64,000 nt of DNA from Oscheius tipulae (Eukaryota; Nematoda; Chromadorea; Rhabditida; Rhabditidae): positions 6,556,501 through 6,620,500 of the forward strand of contig JASJZH010000001.1 of assembly GCA_037178975.1 (NCBI GenBank). The letters are read 5' to 3'. Made by a program: the position numbers and the translations under genes. The notes beneath the pieces are model-generated. The model was not told the DNA's origin. It made no database searches and saw only the letters and a program-made list of their open reading frames with translations. Below are positions 1 to 11,660 of this stretch, one piece after another; the stretch's first letter is position 1; each line of letters begins with the position of its first letter.

Positions 1-3000
1 CTAGTGGCATCTTCGATAGACGAGTTAAATAGCTCCTACATACCAAGAACACAAGTTGCTCCTTATAGCAAGGACATGAGGAAGCCGACAATTATTTTAT
101 TTTAGTCCACAAGAGTACATTTCTGAAATTCGTAGTTCGTAGAAGACAGTTGTTTAGAGAAACGTCTAGCTTGCAAGAGCCTCGTTAGATCCGATACCCC
201 ATTATGAATACAAACATTCCGTGTGTGTTTCCTCTTTTTCTCCTTTTATATAGGAGATAATTTAAAAAAGCCTGAGGAGGCGGTCGTTACGGATCTCTAT
301 TCATTTCTTAGCCTCGGGTTCCCACTTCTCATGACCCTTTCTCTCCTTTCTCTACCGGAACTTCGAGCCACTTGGCATTTTCGAGTCTATTCTAGGAAAG
401 TGGCAGACTCTAAACTCGAATGGGCCCTGTCGGAGGTTCTCTTTTTGAAGGGAACTCTTATTATCAAACAGTCTTTCCTAGGTGAAGATGTTCCATCCAG
501 CATTTCCCTCGAATTCTGTGGCGAGGTATACAAGAGACATACATCCTGATTACTGTGTTCGGGCTCGAACTCTTCGGCTCCATAGTTCCCTCGTTGAGTC
601 CGCCTCAATTAATCGCTTCCCTCTCTCGTCGACATAAAATGTCGCGACACCACGACCCTTCCTGCGCGTTCCTTAAAGCCCAATCAACAGGAAACGACAG
701 ATTTACGTGTTTCCGGCTAAGACGACGGTTTCTAGTCTGTACGAGCTTTTGGATTCCAATGATCCTCTGACGCCGTTAGGGTACTTAAAATGACTTTTCT
801 CCAGCAACAAACTATCGTCCTATCTTCCTATTCTTGGCACGAACTTTGAATCTTTTATTCTGGCCAGAGACTGAGACTTGATAAGAGCAATTGGATTACC
901 TCACATATTGTTTAAACTATCAGTTTCGGTAATCCTCTTTGCTGACAGGCACCTCGTAAGCACACAGCTTGGTTCTGTTCTTCAGTTACGATTCTCTCGT
1001 TGTTCTAGACCATAGTTCAAGTTATCGGAATACTGACCAGAAATGTGACAGATTTCTAATGTCAATTTCAAATCTGTGCTCTGCTTTATGGGGGCGTCAA
1101 TCCGGTTCTGTTTGAGCAACTGTTCTTCGAACTCTGTTCTATTTCTGAGCTAATCTTTTGACCTTTCCGTCAGCAGAAGGTCCCATTCTGTTAGACGACC
1201 CTGGTTTCCTCCTTATAAGCGGGCTCTGGGGAATCGCATCAGCCGTCAGTTTGAGTCCCCACGAGAATCTTGTAACGAGGTATTCAGATGTTGAGATCAG
1301 AAGAAGAGGGTGAGAGGTCAAGGATTGATCATCATTAGTCCTCCTGTTTAATACGATGTTTTCCAAGTGTTCCGAGGGGAAACAAAACAAGCTTTTGGCA
1401 GTGCCCACTAAGCTGAACTCTATTTCGAGCAAAGTCGGCCATTCCTGGATCGCGATCACTGAGCTTAAAAAGTGTCTTCATTCGAAGAAAACGGCCTCTA
1501 ATTTAGTCATTACCTCCCAGTTCAGTGCCTCACCAACTCACGCAGAATAACGGAATAGGCTTCAATTTGCTGGAAGTACAGATCTTTTTACTTTTGCCAG
1601 AAAAACCAGCTGTAAACCGAGTGTTCGAATACTTGTGCAGGTACGTATACCAGAGAACGGCATTGACGAGAATCTAACATTTCTGCCAAAGAGTACAGGA
1701 CACTGAGTCAGTCCCTCTTAATTGCTCTAGCTCCTCCGTCTATCACCCTTCCGAATCAACTAAATTTACGTATTCGCCTCTATTTATGGAAGTAGCCTTT
1801 CACATGCCTAATTAAGCACATCCTCTCTTTATCAAATGTTTTGCCCACCATTGTAGACAGCTTCTGAAAAACAATTGGAGCCTAGCTCTTGATTCGTCTC
1901 TCAATAAGCACTGAGTTGTTTTGGTGGAGACTGCTTTTTCTGGCTCAAAGATTATAGCATTTCATGGTCAGCTTGGTATTCGGGGATGGTAGACACGCAC
2001 ACCCAACTCCGTTCTAAACTTTAGATCTCCTCTTATTCTCTCGATCTCTTTCTTGAGCAAATTCCTTTAAATTTGTTGTTTTGACTCATATGCGATCTCT
2101 TGGTGGCTGGCGAGAATCCACTGACTCTCTGGCTTGCTTTAAACAAATTGCAAACTTAGAAAGTTGTCTTGTTCGAAAATGTTCCTATAGTGCTCCTGAA
2201 GATCCTGCCGTTACAACAGCCAAAGACGTCCGTCTGTTACACTTGTCAATTGTTATCCCGGATTACCCTTGACAATGCTTGTTTTACCTGTCAAGTCCTA
2301 TCCTTGAAAAGTTTTGGAAAGTTGAGGCATAAGAGAGTCACAATTCCAATGTCACTGAATCGCTCCGAAAAGAGCGCTAGCGACTGGTTAACGTTACAAG
2401 GTGTTCTAGGGTTCCTTCTTCCTCAGTCTTGCAGAATCCTTTGATAGAGTGTTTGTTTTCCGAACGAAACTTGGCCCCGGAAATTAGAAAGACGATACAT
2501 CCTCTCCGCCCTGATCTATGTTCTCCCCCCGTATTAATCCGCTAATTCCATTTACATTTTCTTGGCGTTTTTTGACCGGGTTCAATAGAAGTAGGTGTCA
2601 CTTTCAAAGTTGTTCAGTCGTGAAAATGCCAATTCGAAGATTCGTAAAGATGATTTTACCACCCGCTTGCGTCAAGTAGAGTCTGGTCGAGGATCGACAG
2701 CTTTTACTCGGGATAAGAGCGGCTAAAACTTTGAATTTGACGTTTGTGTTTTGAGCATGTCTTAGATCTCAGTTTGTTCTTTTTCCACCCTACAGAGCAG
2801 TCTGTCTTTCACTAATTGCTTCCTTATAGAACCCATCTCTTCTCGGTCTTAGATGACGCCACTCTGCATTCTGTTCTAGGTTATTTCTTCTATTGGTCTT
2901 CTCAACTGTTCACTCCGTTTCTAGCTTGACATCTTGCCTACAGTTACCTCATATGGCAAATTCACATATTCCTCCTCCCTCGCATCCCCCAAAACAATTC

Positions 3001-3703
3001 GTGACACAGAGTTCCCAGAAAATTGAATCACATGCCAGAAAGTATTGCTTGTCCTTCTAACGGAGTTATGACCGGATCGTGGCTGACCATATTTGACGAG
3101 CTGCTTCCGCTGTCAGCTGAACTTCTCGGACCAGTTTTTTAGCCACACTGACAGGTGTGACCTGCAAGATTCTATTAAGCGAGTTGAAGATATGCTTCCT
3201 CCTTGGAGACATTCTGACTTCATAGCTCTTCGTGTTGTATTGGTGTAGATACTTGCCTGTTTACCACCCCCTGCTCCGCGTATTCTATTGCCTGCTCCGG
3301 GAGGAGTTAGGTCTCCATTCCTCATATCCGCTCTACCATTCATTGGCAGCACAAAGCATCTTCATTCTTACTACAATATCTGTGAGGAACTCATTTAATC
3401 TCCCACTAATTATGTCGAAGAAGACCCGCAATTCGGAATCATCATCTCCCTAATTCTTTCATCTCTGTTCCCACACCTGTTTTTATTACTTCGACAGTCA
3501 CTTCCCAAATCGTCTGACTCGACTTTTTTTCCAACTGAAAGAGAAGACAATCTGTCATTGTTTTGTCATGTCCTTGGGCTTTGGCTTCCAATGGATTTCA
3601 ACGCCGGTCTCCCGGGAGCTCAGCCCGGATTGGCTGATATCTTCTCCTTTGTCTGAAAACACTCTTCCGTCTGATTGTTCTTCATTTGCTTTTTAGAGAC
3701 GCG
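1..3703. other. Gene-poor intergenic region
   Basis: I see no open frame here that carries recognisable domains, splice-consistent exons or coding-like composition. The longest frames are about 100 codons and look random on both strands. The only structure I can support is a dispersed repeat near 2.2-2.4 kb, listed separately. Confidence 0.6.
2234..2397. repeat. Dispersed ~165-bp repeat, copy 1
   Basis: This stretch aligns with 17721-17890 over its whole length in the same orientation. Shared blocks include TGACAATG, CTGTCAAG, AAGTTTTGG, AAGTTGAG and AAGAGAGTCA. The right end carries a GCTC...GAGC hairpin followed by GCGACT in both copies. It is non-coding and probably an old non-autonomous transposon. 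Confidence 0.6.
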
Positions 3704-5533
3704 ATGGCAAACGGGGAGGACTGTGTTCTCCAGTTGACAGCCTCGAATCTTCTGCTGTCGATGCTCTTCATTCTGGCCTTCAGTCTCTCCCTTTTGGGCA
3801 ATTTCGTGGTCATAATTACAATTCTCTTCAAGACATCCTCGAGGACACGAAGCATCACCAACTTTTATCTTTTGAATCTGGCAGTGGCCGATCTTCTGAG
3901 GTATCTCTTTCCAACTTTTGCAGTCTATCGATGTGCTCAGAAGTGTCGTCTGTATTCCACCTACTCTTCTGAGCGAGTTGACCCATTGCTGGCTACTGGG
4001 TCCAATCATGTGCAAGGTGGTCGCGTATCTACAGCCAGTAGGAGTCTGTGCTTCTGCCTACACACTGGCTGTCATTGCTATCGAGAGATACTACGCCATC
4101 TGTCGTCCTCTAGAGTGCCGGAAGTGGCACAGTAAGGTGGGTTTTGGTCTCTTCAAGTGCTTGTTTTTACTGACCAAATCCAAAGGGTGTTCCTCTCAGA
4201 GTGAGTGACATCTGCCCCCAGAATAAGTCCGAAGGATCGAGGCGGGCTTTAAATAAAATGAGAGCTGACTGGTATGACTTTCTCAACTCTACAAAAACCT
4301 ACAGAAACGCATTTTTCAGAAACGGGCTCTCATTACGATTTCCATCGTCTGGGCTCTATCCTTTGGTGCGAATCTTGGCTCCTTGGCCATTTTCGAACTG
4401 GTCCCATACAGACAACAGTGGACCTGCGACACGACCAAAGGAATCGTCGTCGATTTCGTCTACCAGCTCTATGTGACTTTTGTGAGTACATTACTAACTC
4501 GTAGCATAAAACATTTAAGGTACTTCTCTTTATTCCACTTGCCCTGATGGTCGGTCTTTACGGCCATGTGATCTTCACACTGAACAACGTGGCTAACAGT
4601 GACAATCCGCTTATTGAGCAGGTCATCATAGATGATTGTGAGTATTTTCTGAGCAGGACTTTTGAGACCTTCTTTCCAAACTTCACACTGGCTTTTCAGC
4701 TCTTCCCTCCCGACAATCGCTGTCCGAATGGCTCTTCAACACGGTCAGTCGTGTGCCGGAGAAGAAGTACTCGCTGAAGGAGAAGAATTCTCTGACCATA
4801 CCTGGCAGCATTTCTATTACCAAGCAAAGCCGCTCACCATCAGTCAGTTCCTTCTTCGGAGGCTGTGGGACCCCGAGGGGCAGCTTCGACAATTCCCTTC
4901 TTCTAAGGAGCACAAATCAGGTGAGGCTAGGAATATATTTGGTTAGAGTGGCCTAGAAAGATACGTCAGAGCAAGCGATCAGAGTTCGGAATGTTCCGAG
5001 GGGAAACACTAAACTTTCAGGATAAGATTCTTCTGGCCAAGAGGAAGGTCACTAGGATGTTGATCACGATTGTGATTGTTTTTGCTGCCTGCTGGGTCCC
5101 ATCATACTCGTGGTGGCTTCTAGTCAGAACAGCCGACCTTATGGGATTCAACCTCTGGCATCCTGGTCTCAACTCTGTTCTCACCATGCTCACCTATGTC
5201 TCCTCTATGGCCAATCCTATCACCTATTGTTTCATGAACAAGTCATTCCGCACGTCGGTCTTTTCCTACTGTCAGTCGAAGGAGACTATCCGAAGGGTAG
5301 GTCTTATTTTGGAAACTGGAAAAAAGAAGAGTTTAGCGTCCTCCTCAACCACCACCTTCGCATCGAAGCGCCTCAAGGGACCAGCCCAGAATGGACAGAC
5401 AGTCACCCCCAGCTGTCACAGCCCCTATTCCCTTGATCAAGATCGATTTTGCATTGGATACAAGTATCCATGTCTAGGCTCCTTTTTAGTGCTAACAATG
5501 ATCTCGTGTTGTCAGTATTCTGGTCTGCAATAA
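3704..5533 (+). CDS. Class A neuropeptide GPCR, cholecystokinin/sulfakinin-receptor-like
   Basis: This is a seven-transmembrane receptor at the plasma membrane, expected to couple a peptide ligand to G proteins. Exons I can join in phase are 3704-3900, 3941-4136, 4305-4481, 4520-4637, 4700-4920 and 5021 onward; the first intron is only 40 nt. TM1-TM2 carry GNFVV and NLAVADL. TM3 ends in ERYYAICRPLECRKW, the gastrin/CCK-receptor form of the DRY region. TM6 has CWVP and TM7 has NPITYCFMNKSFR, again CCK-receptor-like. Intracellular loop 3 is long and Ser-rich (KQSRSPSV). The tail either reads through to 5533 or is changed by a 40-nt intron at 5297-5336. The start follows a TTTTAG acceptor by 7 nt, fitting trans-splicing. 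The class A call is firm; the CCK subtype is inferred from motifs. Confidence 0.82.
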
Positions 5534-5649
5534 AGGGTACCTCACTTTTATAACAATAGGCCACAAGCGTGGCGGTCGGGCCCAAACTGGGCGGACTAAA
5601 CAGGCATGCCTTACAGGGAGAGACTTCACAATATTTTCCTAGGTTTTTG

Positions 5650-5725
5650 GTGTGGCGCCCTTTGCGCAGTGCTAGCGTGCTCACTTCTCGTCAGACCAAC
5701 CCGGGTTCGAGTCCGCGCCAGGTTT
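5650..5725 (+). repeat. tRNA-like element (tRNA pseudogene or SINE head)
   Basis: The ends pair as a 6-bp acceptor-like stem (TGGCGC / GCGCCA). An internal box B, GGTTCGAGTCC, matches the Pol III consensus exactly, and a weaker A-box-like GCGCAGTGCTAGCG precedes it. The T stem is mismatched and I cannot assign an anticodon, so I do not call a functional tRNA. The downstream tail differs from the main SINE-like family in this window. Confidence 0.5.
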
Positions 5726-5882
5726 TTCGTTTTGCTCGGACCGAGGTCACACACGGACAGGTACACAAAGACGACACTAAAAGGATATAGGTATCTATTC
5801 GTTCATTATTCACAACATTATATCCGTAATGACAGTATCACAGTATCTAGCACTTTCTTCTTTAAAGCTCTCACTCGGGCAC

Positions 5883-7187
5883 TCAGTTACAGGAACAGCT
5901 GCATCTCTGCTTCGTCAGCAGATAAACTTGGTTCAAAAAGTGACCGGAATCCACGACGTGAACTTGGCTGTTGAAGACGTATTTCATAATCCGGTTGTCA
6001 ATGTCCGCCTCTCCCAGAAACTCGAAACCAGCATCTTGAAAGACAGCCGGTGCGACCCGCGGATTGCACAAGCCCGTCTGTTTTTGAGTGATTACGGTAG
6101 AGGGATCGGTGTCTCTTGCTATTGTCCATTGGAATCTGGAAAATCATTTCTCATTCCGAAGAGACTCACTTGAAATTGTTCGAAGAAGGTGTGCCCACAT
6201 ACTGTAGTAATCGTGTCGGAGTGACCACCCCTGTAGTCAGGTTGACTACTTTATTGCCCTAAATTGTACCTATTCCATAGGAGCCGTATAAAAAACCCAC
6301 GTCAATAAAAGTCCCTTCAACTTGGAGTTTCTGGTCCAAGTAGACTGTTCCCCAATGCGGAGCTCCTCCTTTCGGTGTCCTGGAAATTCTCTGGTTTCTT
6401 CTGCTCATAGATTAGAAGTACAGTTACTGTGATTTGTTAGCGGAACCAAGGTGTCGTAAACAGTAGTTTCTTATCAGGAGGAAGAAACCACGAAACAGGA
6501 GGAAAGAGATAGTCTTTGAATACTCAACGTTTGCTAAACAAGCACAAACAGTCATTCGTTTTGGCATCTTACCGAAGAGGTTTAAGGACAGGACGACTAG
6601 GAAAGCTACCCAAATTTATAATTATCTGCTTACGCTATCAACACTTTGCCACTTTCGCTGTTAGCCTCAGAAGTCAAATCTTTCTAACTTGAACTATAAA
6701 TTTGGTTTGTCATTGATAATTAAGAACTTTTTGCCTCTGTTCCGTGACCTCGGATAACTCCACAAATAAACAAAGAAACAGACGCTTTCATAGTTTGGAT
6801 GAAAATAAAACGTATTGTAGAGCTTTGCTCACCAGAGAATGACGTACTCGGTCCTCGGAATCTGTCCCTGTCTCTGAAGTGGTCTTCCCATACCCATCAC
6901 GGCGTTCGGAGGAAATGTCGGCCGTTGGGCATTGAATGGCCAATAAAATTTTGCATCAACAGCTCCGTTATACTAAAAAGAACTCTCAGTATTGTTTGGA
7001 AGAGACTTACAAAGCCTGCAGCTCGTTTAGATATGGTTTTGACCAGGCTCGGTCCACCTTTGACTGTGGATGGCGATGTCAACTCGAGAATATCTTCGAG
7101 AAGGCCCGATCCTTCCTCGACAGTATCATTCTGTCCCATCAGCAGAGGTAACAGTGTCACCAGTACGGTGACTTGAATATTGACCAT
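5883..7187 (-). CDS. Predicted secreted protein, 246 aa, unknown family
   Basis: Five exons on the minus strand (7187-7011, 6972-6833, 6379-6270, 6230-6170, 6135-5883) join with correct GT-AG borders and phases to give exactly 247 codons including the stop. The N-terminus MVNIQVTVLVTLLPLLMG is a typical signal peptide, so export is likely. A KR site at about residues 54-55 precedes AAGFYNGAVDAKFYW. The C-terminal half is compact and ends in a Cys-rich CSCSCN. I do not recognise the family. An equally legal alternative splits it: a 106-aa peptide ending at 6829 and a 150-aa protein starting at an ATG at 6408. The third intron (about 450 nt) is long for this locus, so the split model stays open. 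Confidence 0.5.
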
Positions 7188-7276
7188 GCGATTATCAACA
7201 GGGGAAGTAGTTCACATACGATGAGTCAGTCGCGGCACCCTCCGATAAACAGATCCAATCTGTAACACGGATCGCG

Positions 7277-7813
7277 TTAATAATCGGGAAAGTGACGATA
7301 GGCATAGAGTCCAAGGATAACAGAAGTCAAAACTGGGAGTAAGGAAGAGTTAGAAATGATACGTGGCTGGAACAGGTATCGACTAGATGCATAGTCGGGA
7401 AAAACTTTGTTTAGTTTGAAGCGGCTCACAACGGTCGTACTGTCGTATCGGTGGCTTCAACTGTCGAAACCACAAAGAGGAGACCCCTTTCAAATCATGT
7501 TGCGACTATTATTCTGGCCAAAAAAAAACATTTTCAGCTCAAAACTTAAACCACTTAACTTAACAGAAATCCTGAGCTCTGGAAATCTATAATAATTATG
7601 GGCTTTCAGGCCGAAAATCCATGTTGTTACCTGAGCGTGGATAGCAAAGTATTCCACAAGAAACTGGGAAAACAAATTGAATGAAAAAGCATTTGAAGAG
7701 CCGAAAATACTTTCTAGAATGAACTGGGAAGCTTCAAGTCCAATCGAGGTACTACCCCCATATATAGGCCTGGGAGAGTGAAAACTGTTTCTCACTGCAA
7801 ACAGTCCAGTCAC
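7277..7813 (-). CDS. Possible small membrane-anchored protein, 5' end unresolved
   Basis: A frame closed by a GTAACA donor at 7630 (ending ...VEYFAIHAQ) joins two short exons, 7460-7430 and 7332-7277, in phase, giving a hydrophobic C-terminus FLTSVILGLYAYRHFPDY that could be a tail anchor. I find no in-frame ATG; the first exon may begin at the TTTGCAG acceptor near 7799. It ends 89 nt before the start of the next minus-strand gene, compatible with an operon. No homology is recognised. Confidence is low because the exons are short. Confidence 0.3.
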
Positions 7814-8394
7814 TCGATTTCATAAATTTGCATAGATAACAGCCATTTTCAAACTTCGTTAACAGACAAAACAAAAGAGAATTAGTGTTTGGGTAGGCCG
7901 TTTATTCCTACAGTCAACAAATCAGTCTGTTCCAAAATAACCAACAGTGTGGGTAGAGACAAGGTGTTCAAAAAGGAAAGACTATGACTGGTTCTTCCGT
8001 TTTCGAACACAGACGTCACATTTCCGTCGAAAGGGTGAAAGGACAGGATTGGAATGTGAAAATCAGTACAACTAATGGGTGGTCGAACAGCTGATAAGGG
8101 GAAGAGAAGGCGAATGTCGTCGCAAGGATTTTAGTGTGGGAGAGTGTGTGAGACAGATACGATCTATAGTCAGAATCTCTGAAGGGATTGGCACAGGAGC
8201 GTCCCGGAGGAATAGTGATCTGAACAAACAGGCGACTGTACATGAACTGCCGCCGAATAATCGATATAATCGCTTCAAAGGCGCCCGTAGCGCAACTTGA
8301 CAATGACCTGATCACGCTCGGGACATGCATATCTCTCTGATTGGGGAACGAGGAAGCGTTGTGGAACTGAAGTTTATTCGAAAGGACAGCAATA

Positions 8395-8947
8395 TCATCC
8401 ACAGGAAGAATCTACCCACTCGAATGTCTTGCGAACTTCTTCTGCCTCCTCCTCGGTGAAGTCGTTCTCCAGTCCGTAGAGTTCTCTGAGTTCCTCGACG
8501 GTTTTCCCAATGGCCATGTTTGCTATTTTTTGAGTGATGATCTCAATCAGACCCTGTACATCAAGGTAGTTGGCTCCCTAAAAATACTTGTAAAAAAATT
8601 GAAAAGCAACCAACCAAGAGAACATCGAGAAGTTGCGTATTGGTCATGCTCAGGTACTCTTCGTCAGCCTGGGTCAATGTGATTCTCTGGTCTTCATTTT
8701 CGTCCTTGGGCTTGAAGACCTCTCCGCGATGGGTGGTACACCAGTCGACGATCTTCAGCAGGGTCCAGCCATCAACATTCGAGACTGGAAGAGCTTCCAG
8801 AAGAAGACTCTCCGGATCCTCGATTCCCAGATCCTCGGCCATCTTCTTGAGTAGATTCGACTGGAAGGCGACATCTTCCTCCACAGTCACCTCGGTGTCA
8901 TCGTTGGCCTTGAGCAGGAACTTGAGCTGCTTCTTTTCTGAGGACAT
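8395..8947 (-). CDS. skr: SKP1-related SCF ubiquitin ligase adaptor
   Basis: SKP1 links cullin-1 to F-box proteins in SCF E3 ligases in the nucleus and cytoplasm. Two exons (8947-8615, 8577-8395) with a 37-nt intron give 171 aa, the usual size. The POZ-fold N-terminus (LKFLLKANDDTEVTVEEDVA) is divergent, but the hallmark C-terminal segment is clear: GANYLDVQGL, then TVEELRELYGLENDFTEEE and RKTFEWVD. These are the F-box-binding helices. The ATG directly follows a TTCTCTAG acceptor, suggesting trans-splicing. Nematodes have many skr paralogues; the divergent N-terminal half suggests a family member rather than the strict SKP1 orthologue. An F-box-like protein is also present at 38-39 kb. Confidence 0.9.
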
Positions 8948-9095
8948 CTAGAGAAGATCTTGGATAGAATGAGGATTTGTGATAAGGTCGGCGCACTGTG
9001 GGGTCTTCGCTTTGGGCAAGCCAAGCGATGCGAGTCGCATTGTTCAAATCGTTAAACAACAATTGATACACTTTAAGCTTTATTACGTATTTATT

Positions 9096-10131
9096 TCAGT
9101 GAAGTGAAGCCTTTTTGCAGACGAGAGCTCTCATGGCATTAGAGCACAAATCATCGTTCCAGCCGGTCCAATAACTTGCGTGATCTTTTCCCTTCAGATT
9201 ATCGGAAATGATCTGAACACAGTTCTCCTTTCCCTTGCTGTTGTCAGGTTGACCCGGTGCCCAGTTGTAGAAGTCGACAGGAGTTCCATCCGTATTGGCC
9301 CACTGGTTGTTAATCTTGTGCATTCCGATCCAAGTCATGCCATCCCAGTCGAGAGTGAGCCCCGTCGAAGCCAAATTAGCTACGAACGTGTTTTCCGCGG
9401 CACTGTGAATAGTAACCAAGTGTGCCCCGGACGCCTGGCAAGTGGCTTCTGCGTTCTCCCAGCTGTCACTGAGAAGAGTAATGTAGCAGGAGTCAGTGGG
9501 TGTGAAGTAGGCCCAGCCGTCGGGACAGTAAGCGTGACCAGCTGAATAAGATTGTTGATCGGAAGAGAACAGGACTTACGAGCTGCCGAAGGACAGGGAG
9601 TGGGAGGAGCTGGAGAACCGGGCAGTTGAACAGCACAGACGTAGGGACGAGGAGCTCCGCAGTTGACTGCTCTAAATGTCTTTCTTCTGATGAGATGCTT
9701 GGTATACTCACCCCCATTGATTGGTAGTAATGTTGACAGTAGCACACTGGTCCACACTGTTCGGCTGTCCAGTTGCCCAGTTAGTGTATGTGAACGGGGT
9801 GTTATCGGTCCAGGACCAGTCGGAACTCAAGAGCAGATTGGCTCCGATCCAGTAGTCCTGAGAGGTGAAGACGGAACTAGCACTTTCAGCAATCAGAGCG
9901 TTCTCGAATCCATTGGTGATCGAGGCCAGATGCCCTCCAATCGAAACACAGTCTTGTTCGGCCAGGAAGAAGGCCGAATTCTGGTTCACGTACTTGTAGC
10001 ACCTGAAGCGTTCAATTCTTCTTGAAACTTAGTCAAAACCTGTTGAAGTTGGCATTGTAACTGGTTCCAGAGGGACAAGAGGCCGAAGCCACAAGAACTG
10101 GGAGAAGAAGATGGAGCAGAGCTCGATACAT
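9096..10131 (-). CDS. Secreted protein with two C-type lectin domains (lectin A)
   Basis: Four exons (10131-10040, 10002-9712, 9671-9580, 9541-9096) join in phase to 306 aa. A signal peptide (MYRALLHLLLPVLVASAS) is followed by CTLD1 (about residues 30-150) with CYKYV, FFLAEQDC, HLASI, YWIGAN, WSWTDNTPF and CGAPRPYVC. A short Pro-rich linker (LPGSPAPPTPCP) leads to CTLD2 with YCPDGW, HLVTIHS, TWIGMH and ALVCKK. This two-CTLD layout is common among nematode clec proteins implicated in innate immunity and surface recognition. Canonical calcium-site EPN/QPD triplets are not intact in CTLD1 (QPN), while CTLD2 has QPDN, so CTLD2 could bind galactose-type ligands; that is inference. It shares exon layout and sequence with lectin B at 15-16 kb. 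Confidence 0.92.
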
Positions 10132-10394
10132 CGGGACACCAAGAGGAGACAAAGGCGATAGGATTTTATAGCTTCTCGGGTCTTATCTCAGAAATTGTAG
10201 CTCGCATGTCGAGGCCCCTTGATTCTTTGACCAATAAAAGGAGAAGGAACTATGACCCGGCTGTTTCTGATAGACTCTGGTCGTTTCAAGTGACGCAAGA
10301 GGACAGTACAACAAATATTATTCTTTTAAACTAAGGAATCACAGTTGAGAGAGAGTCAGGTAGATTCAGTTGGCTCTAATTTCACGACGGTTAG

Positions 10395-11660
10395 TCAGAA
10401 GAGCTCCGGCTCCATTCGGACTGTCTGTCGTTTCATCAGTTTCGTCTTAAAGTAGGCAGGAATCACGGACCCTTTCCGGCACATTAGGATGGTGGCGATG
10501 ACAACCAGACAGCTTATTACAGTCAGTACTTTTAGCCAAGAAAAAGAAGTCCTTCCACAACCAATGTCGTCTTCATTGCAGTCGTTGGGGTCGCATTGGA
10601 GGATAATTAACGTCCGGTCATTGGGTTCTGCATTACTGAGCCTTTGGAGCTGAAACTGTTTAGTTTTGGTGTCATTCGGGAGACACCACCTTGAGGAAGT
10701 TGGCGTTTTTAGTGACATCATAGACACAAGTTGTCATGTTTGGCAGCAAATGAATCTGTCCATTTGTGGGCGCATTATAGTTGAAGGTGAACCAGTAGCG
10801 CTTGTTACCCGGACGGGCCATGCCTTTCGCCCAGTTCATGAGGTAGTTGCCATTGTCTGAAATCACAACTCTTTTATTCTCACTCTGTCGAACGTCTTCA
10901 TAATAAACTATAGAATCCCTGATAAATTATAGGACCCCCATTTGGATTCGACGCGCAAACTTCAAAAGAAAAAAAACGGATGAAAATAGTTATGCTCGAC
11001 AAACTAACGATGTAACAAGCCTTCCTAAGGCGTTTTGGAGGGGCTCATGATCATGTGAAAAGATTAACCGACGCGAAACCGGGTAGGATTGGTTCCGTAG
11101 TTGGAGTACTAACTGACTGAGCTATAAGGGTAAGGATCGCGGCGATTGTTCCCGCGATACATGAAAGAGAGAACAGGCGCATGCGGTATACTGTCGCTTT
11201 AAAGTCTGGAACTGAATGCTACAAAAGTTGGTAAACTATTAATGAAGGCAGAGAAAAAGGTGTTCCTACTATCTTTGTTATTGCTTAATTTTTGAATAGA
11301 GTCTCCCCAAAACGACGTACTGTAAGTGCTGCTGATGCTGAACTCGATGGCCATCGAGGAATTCTTAAGAAAATCCAATTCCGGCGGATCGACCACCTGC
11401 AAAACGAGTCATTAGCTCCTTTTCACCTGATTTTGCACTTTGCGGCAATTAATACGGATGATTCGGGAGACTTATATTTGTTTTCATAATACGGTTACTA
11501 ATCGCATCAGTGGCGAGGTGGAAAAGTGCAATACTGAGGAGTTTATTTCAAAGAGACCTACCGTCAACGGAGACTGTTCCACCGCTCCGGGAGGTCGTTC
11601 GACATCTCGTTGTGCTGAGGTTACTGCAGCCCAGAAAGCTGCCACTTCGAGAAGAAGCAT
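10395..11660 (-). CDS. Type I single-pass membrane protein, 217 aa, unknown family (member A)
   Basis: Five exons (11660-11562, 11396-11321, 10959-10909, 10856-10690, 10655-10395) join in phase to 218 codons including the stop. A signal peptide (MLLLEVAAFWAAVTSAQ) precedes an extracellular part of about 145 residues with N-glycosylation sites (NSS, NMT), TTCVY, and a juxtamembrane CDPNDCNEDDIGC. Then comes one TM (VLTVISCLVVIATILMC) and a basic cytosolic tail. I recognise no named domain. The juxtamembrane C-P..C.ED...C pattern and the NMT-C-Y motif recur in the gene ending at 15239, so both belong to one family. A tRNA-like insertion lies in the 361-nt second intron. It is 263 bp upstream of lectin A on the same strand. 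Confidence 0.65.
11067..11134 (-). repeat. tRNA-like insertion in an intron
   Basis: Read on the minus strand, TAGCTCAGTCAGTTAGTA is a good tRNA box A and GGTTTCGCGTC a degenerate box B about 35 nt later. It lies inside the long second intron of the 217-aa membrane-protein gene. The intron is 361 nt while its neighbours are about 40 nt, so the insertion explains part of the extra length. Confidence 0.5.

Noticed and set aside
223-549. 108-codon open frame with a hydrophobic start
   Set aside because: No splice context, homology or coding-like composition; random length for this base composition.
5650-5725. Functional tRNA gene
   Set aside because: Perfect box B but mismatched T stem and no clear anticodon loop.
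8016-8402. 128-codon minus-strand frame starting inside the SKP1 gene end
   Set aside because: It starts at the SKP1 stop codon region in a different frame and looks like 3' UTR; no features support it.
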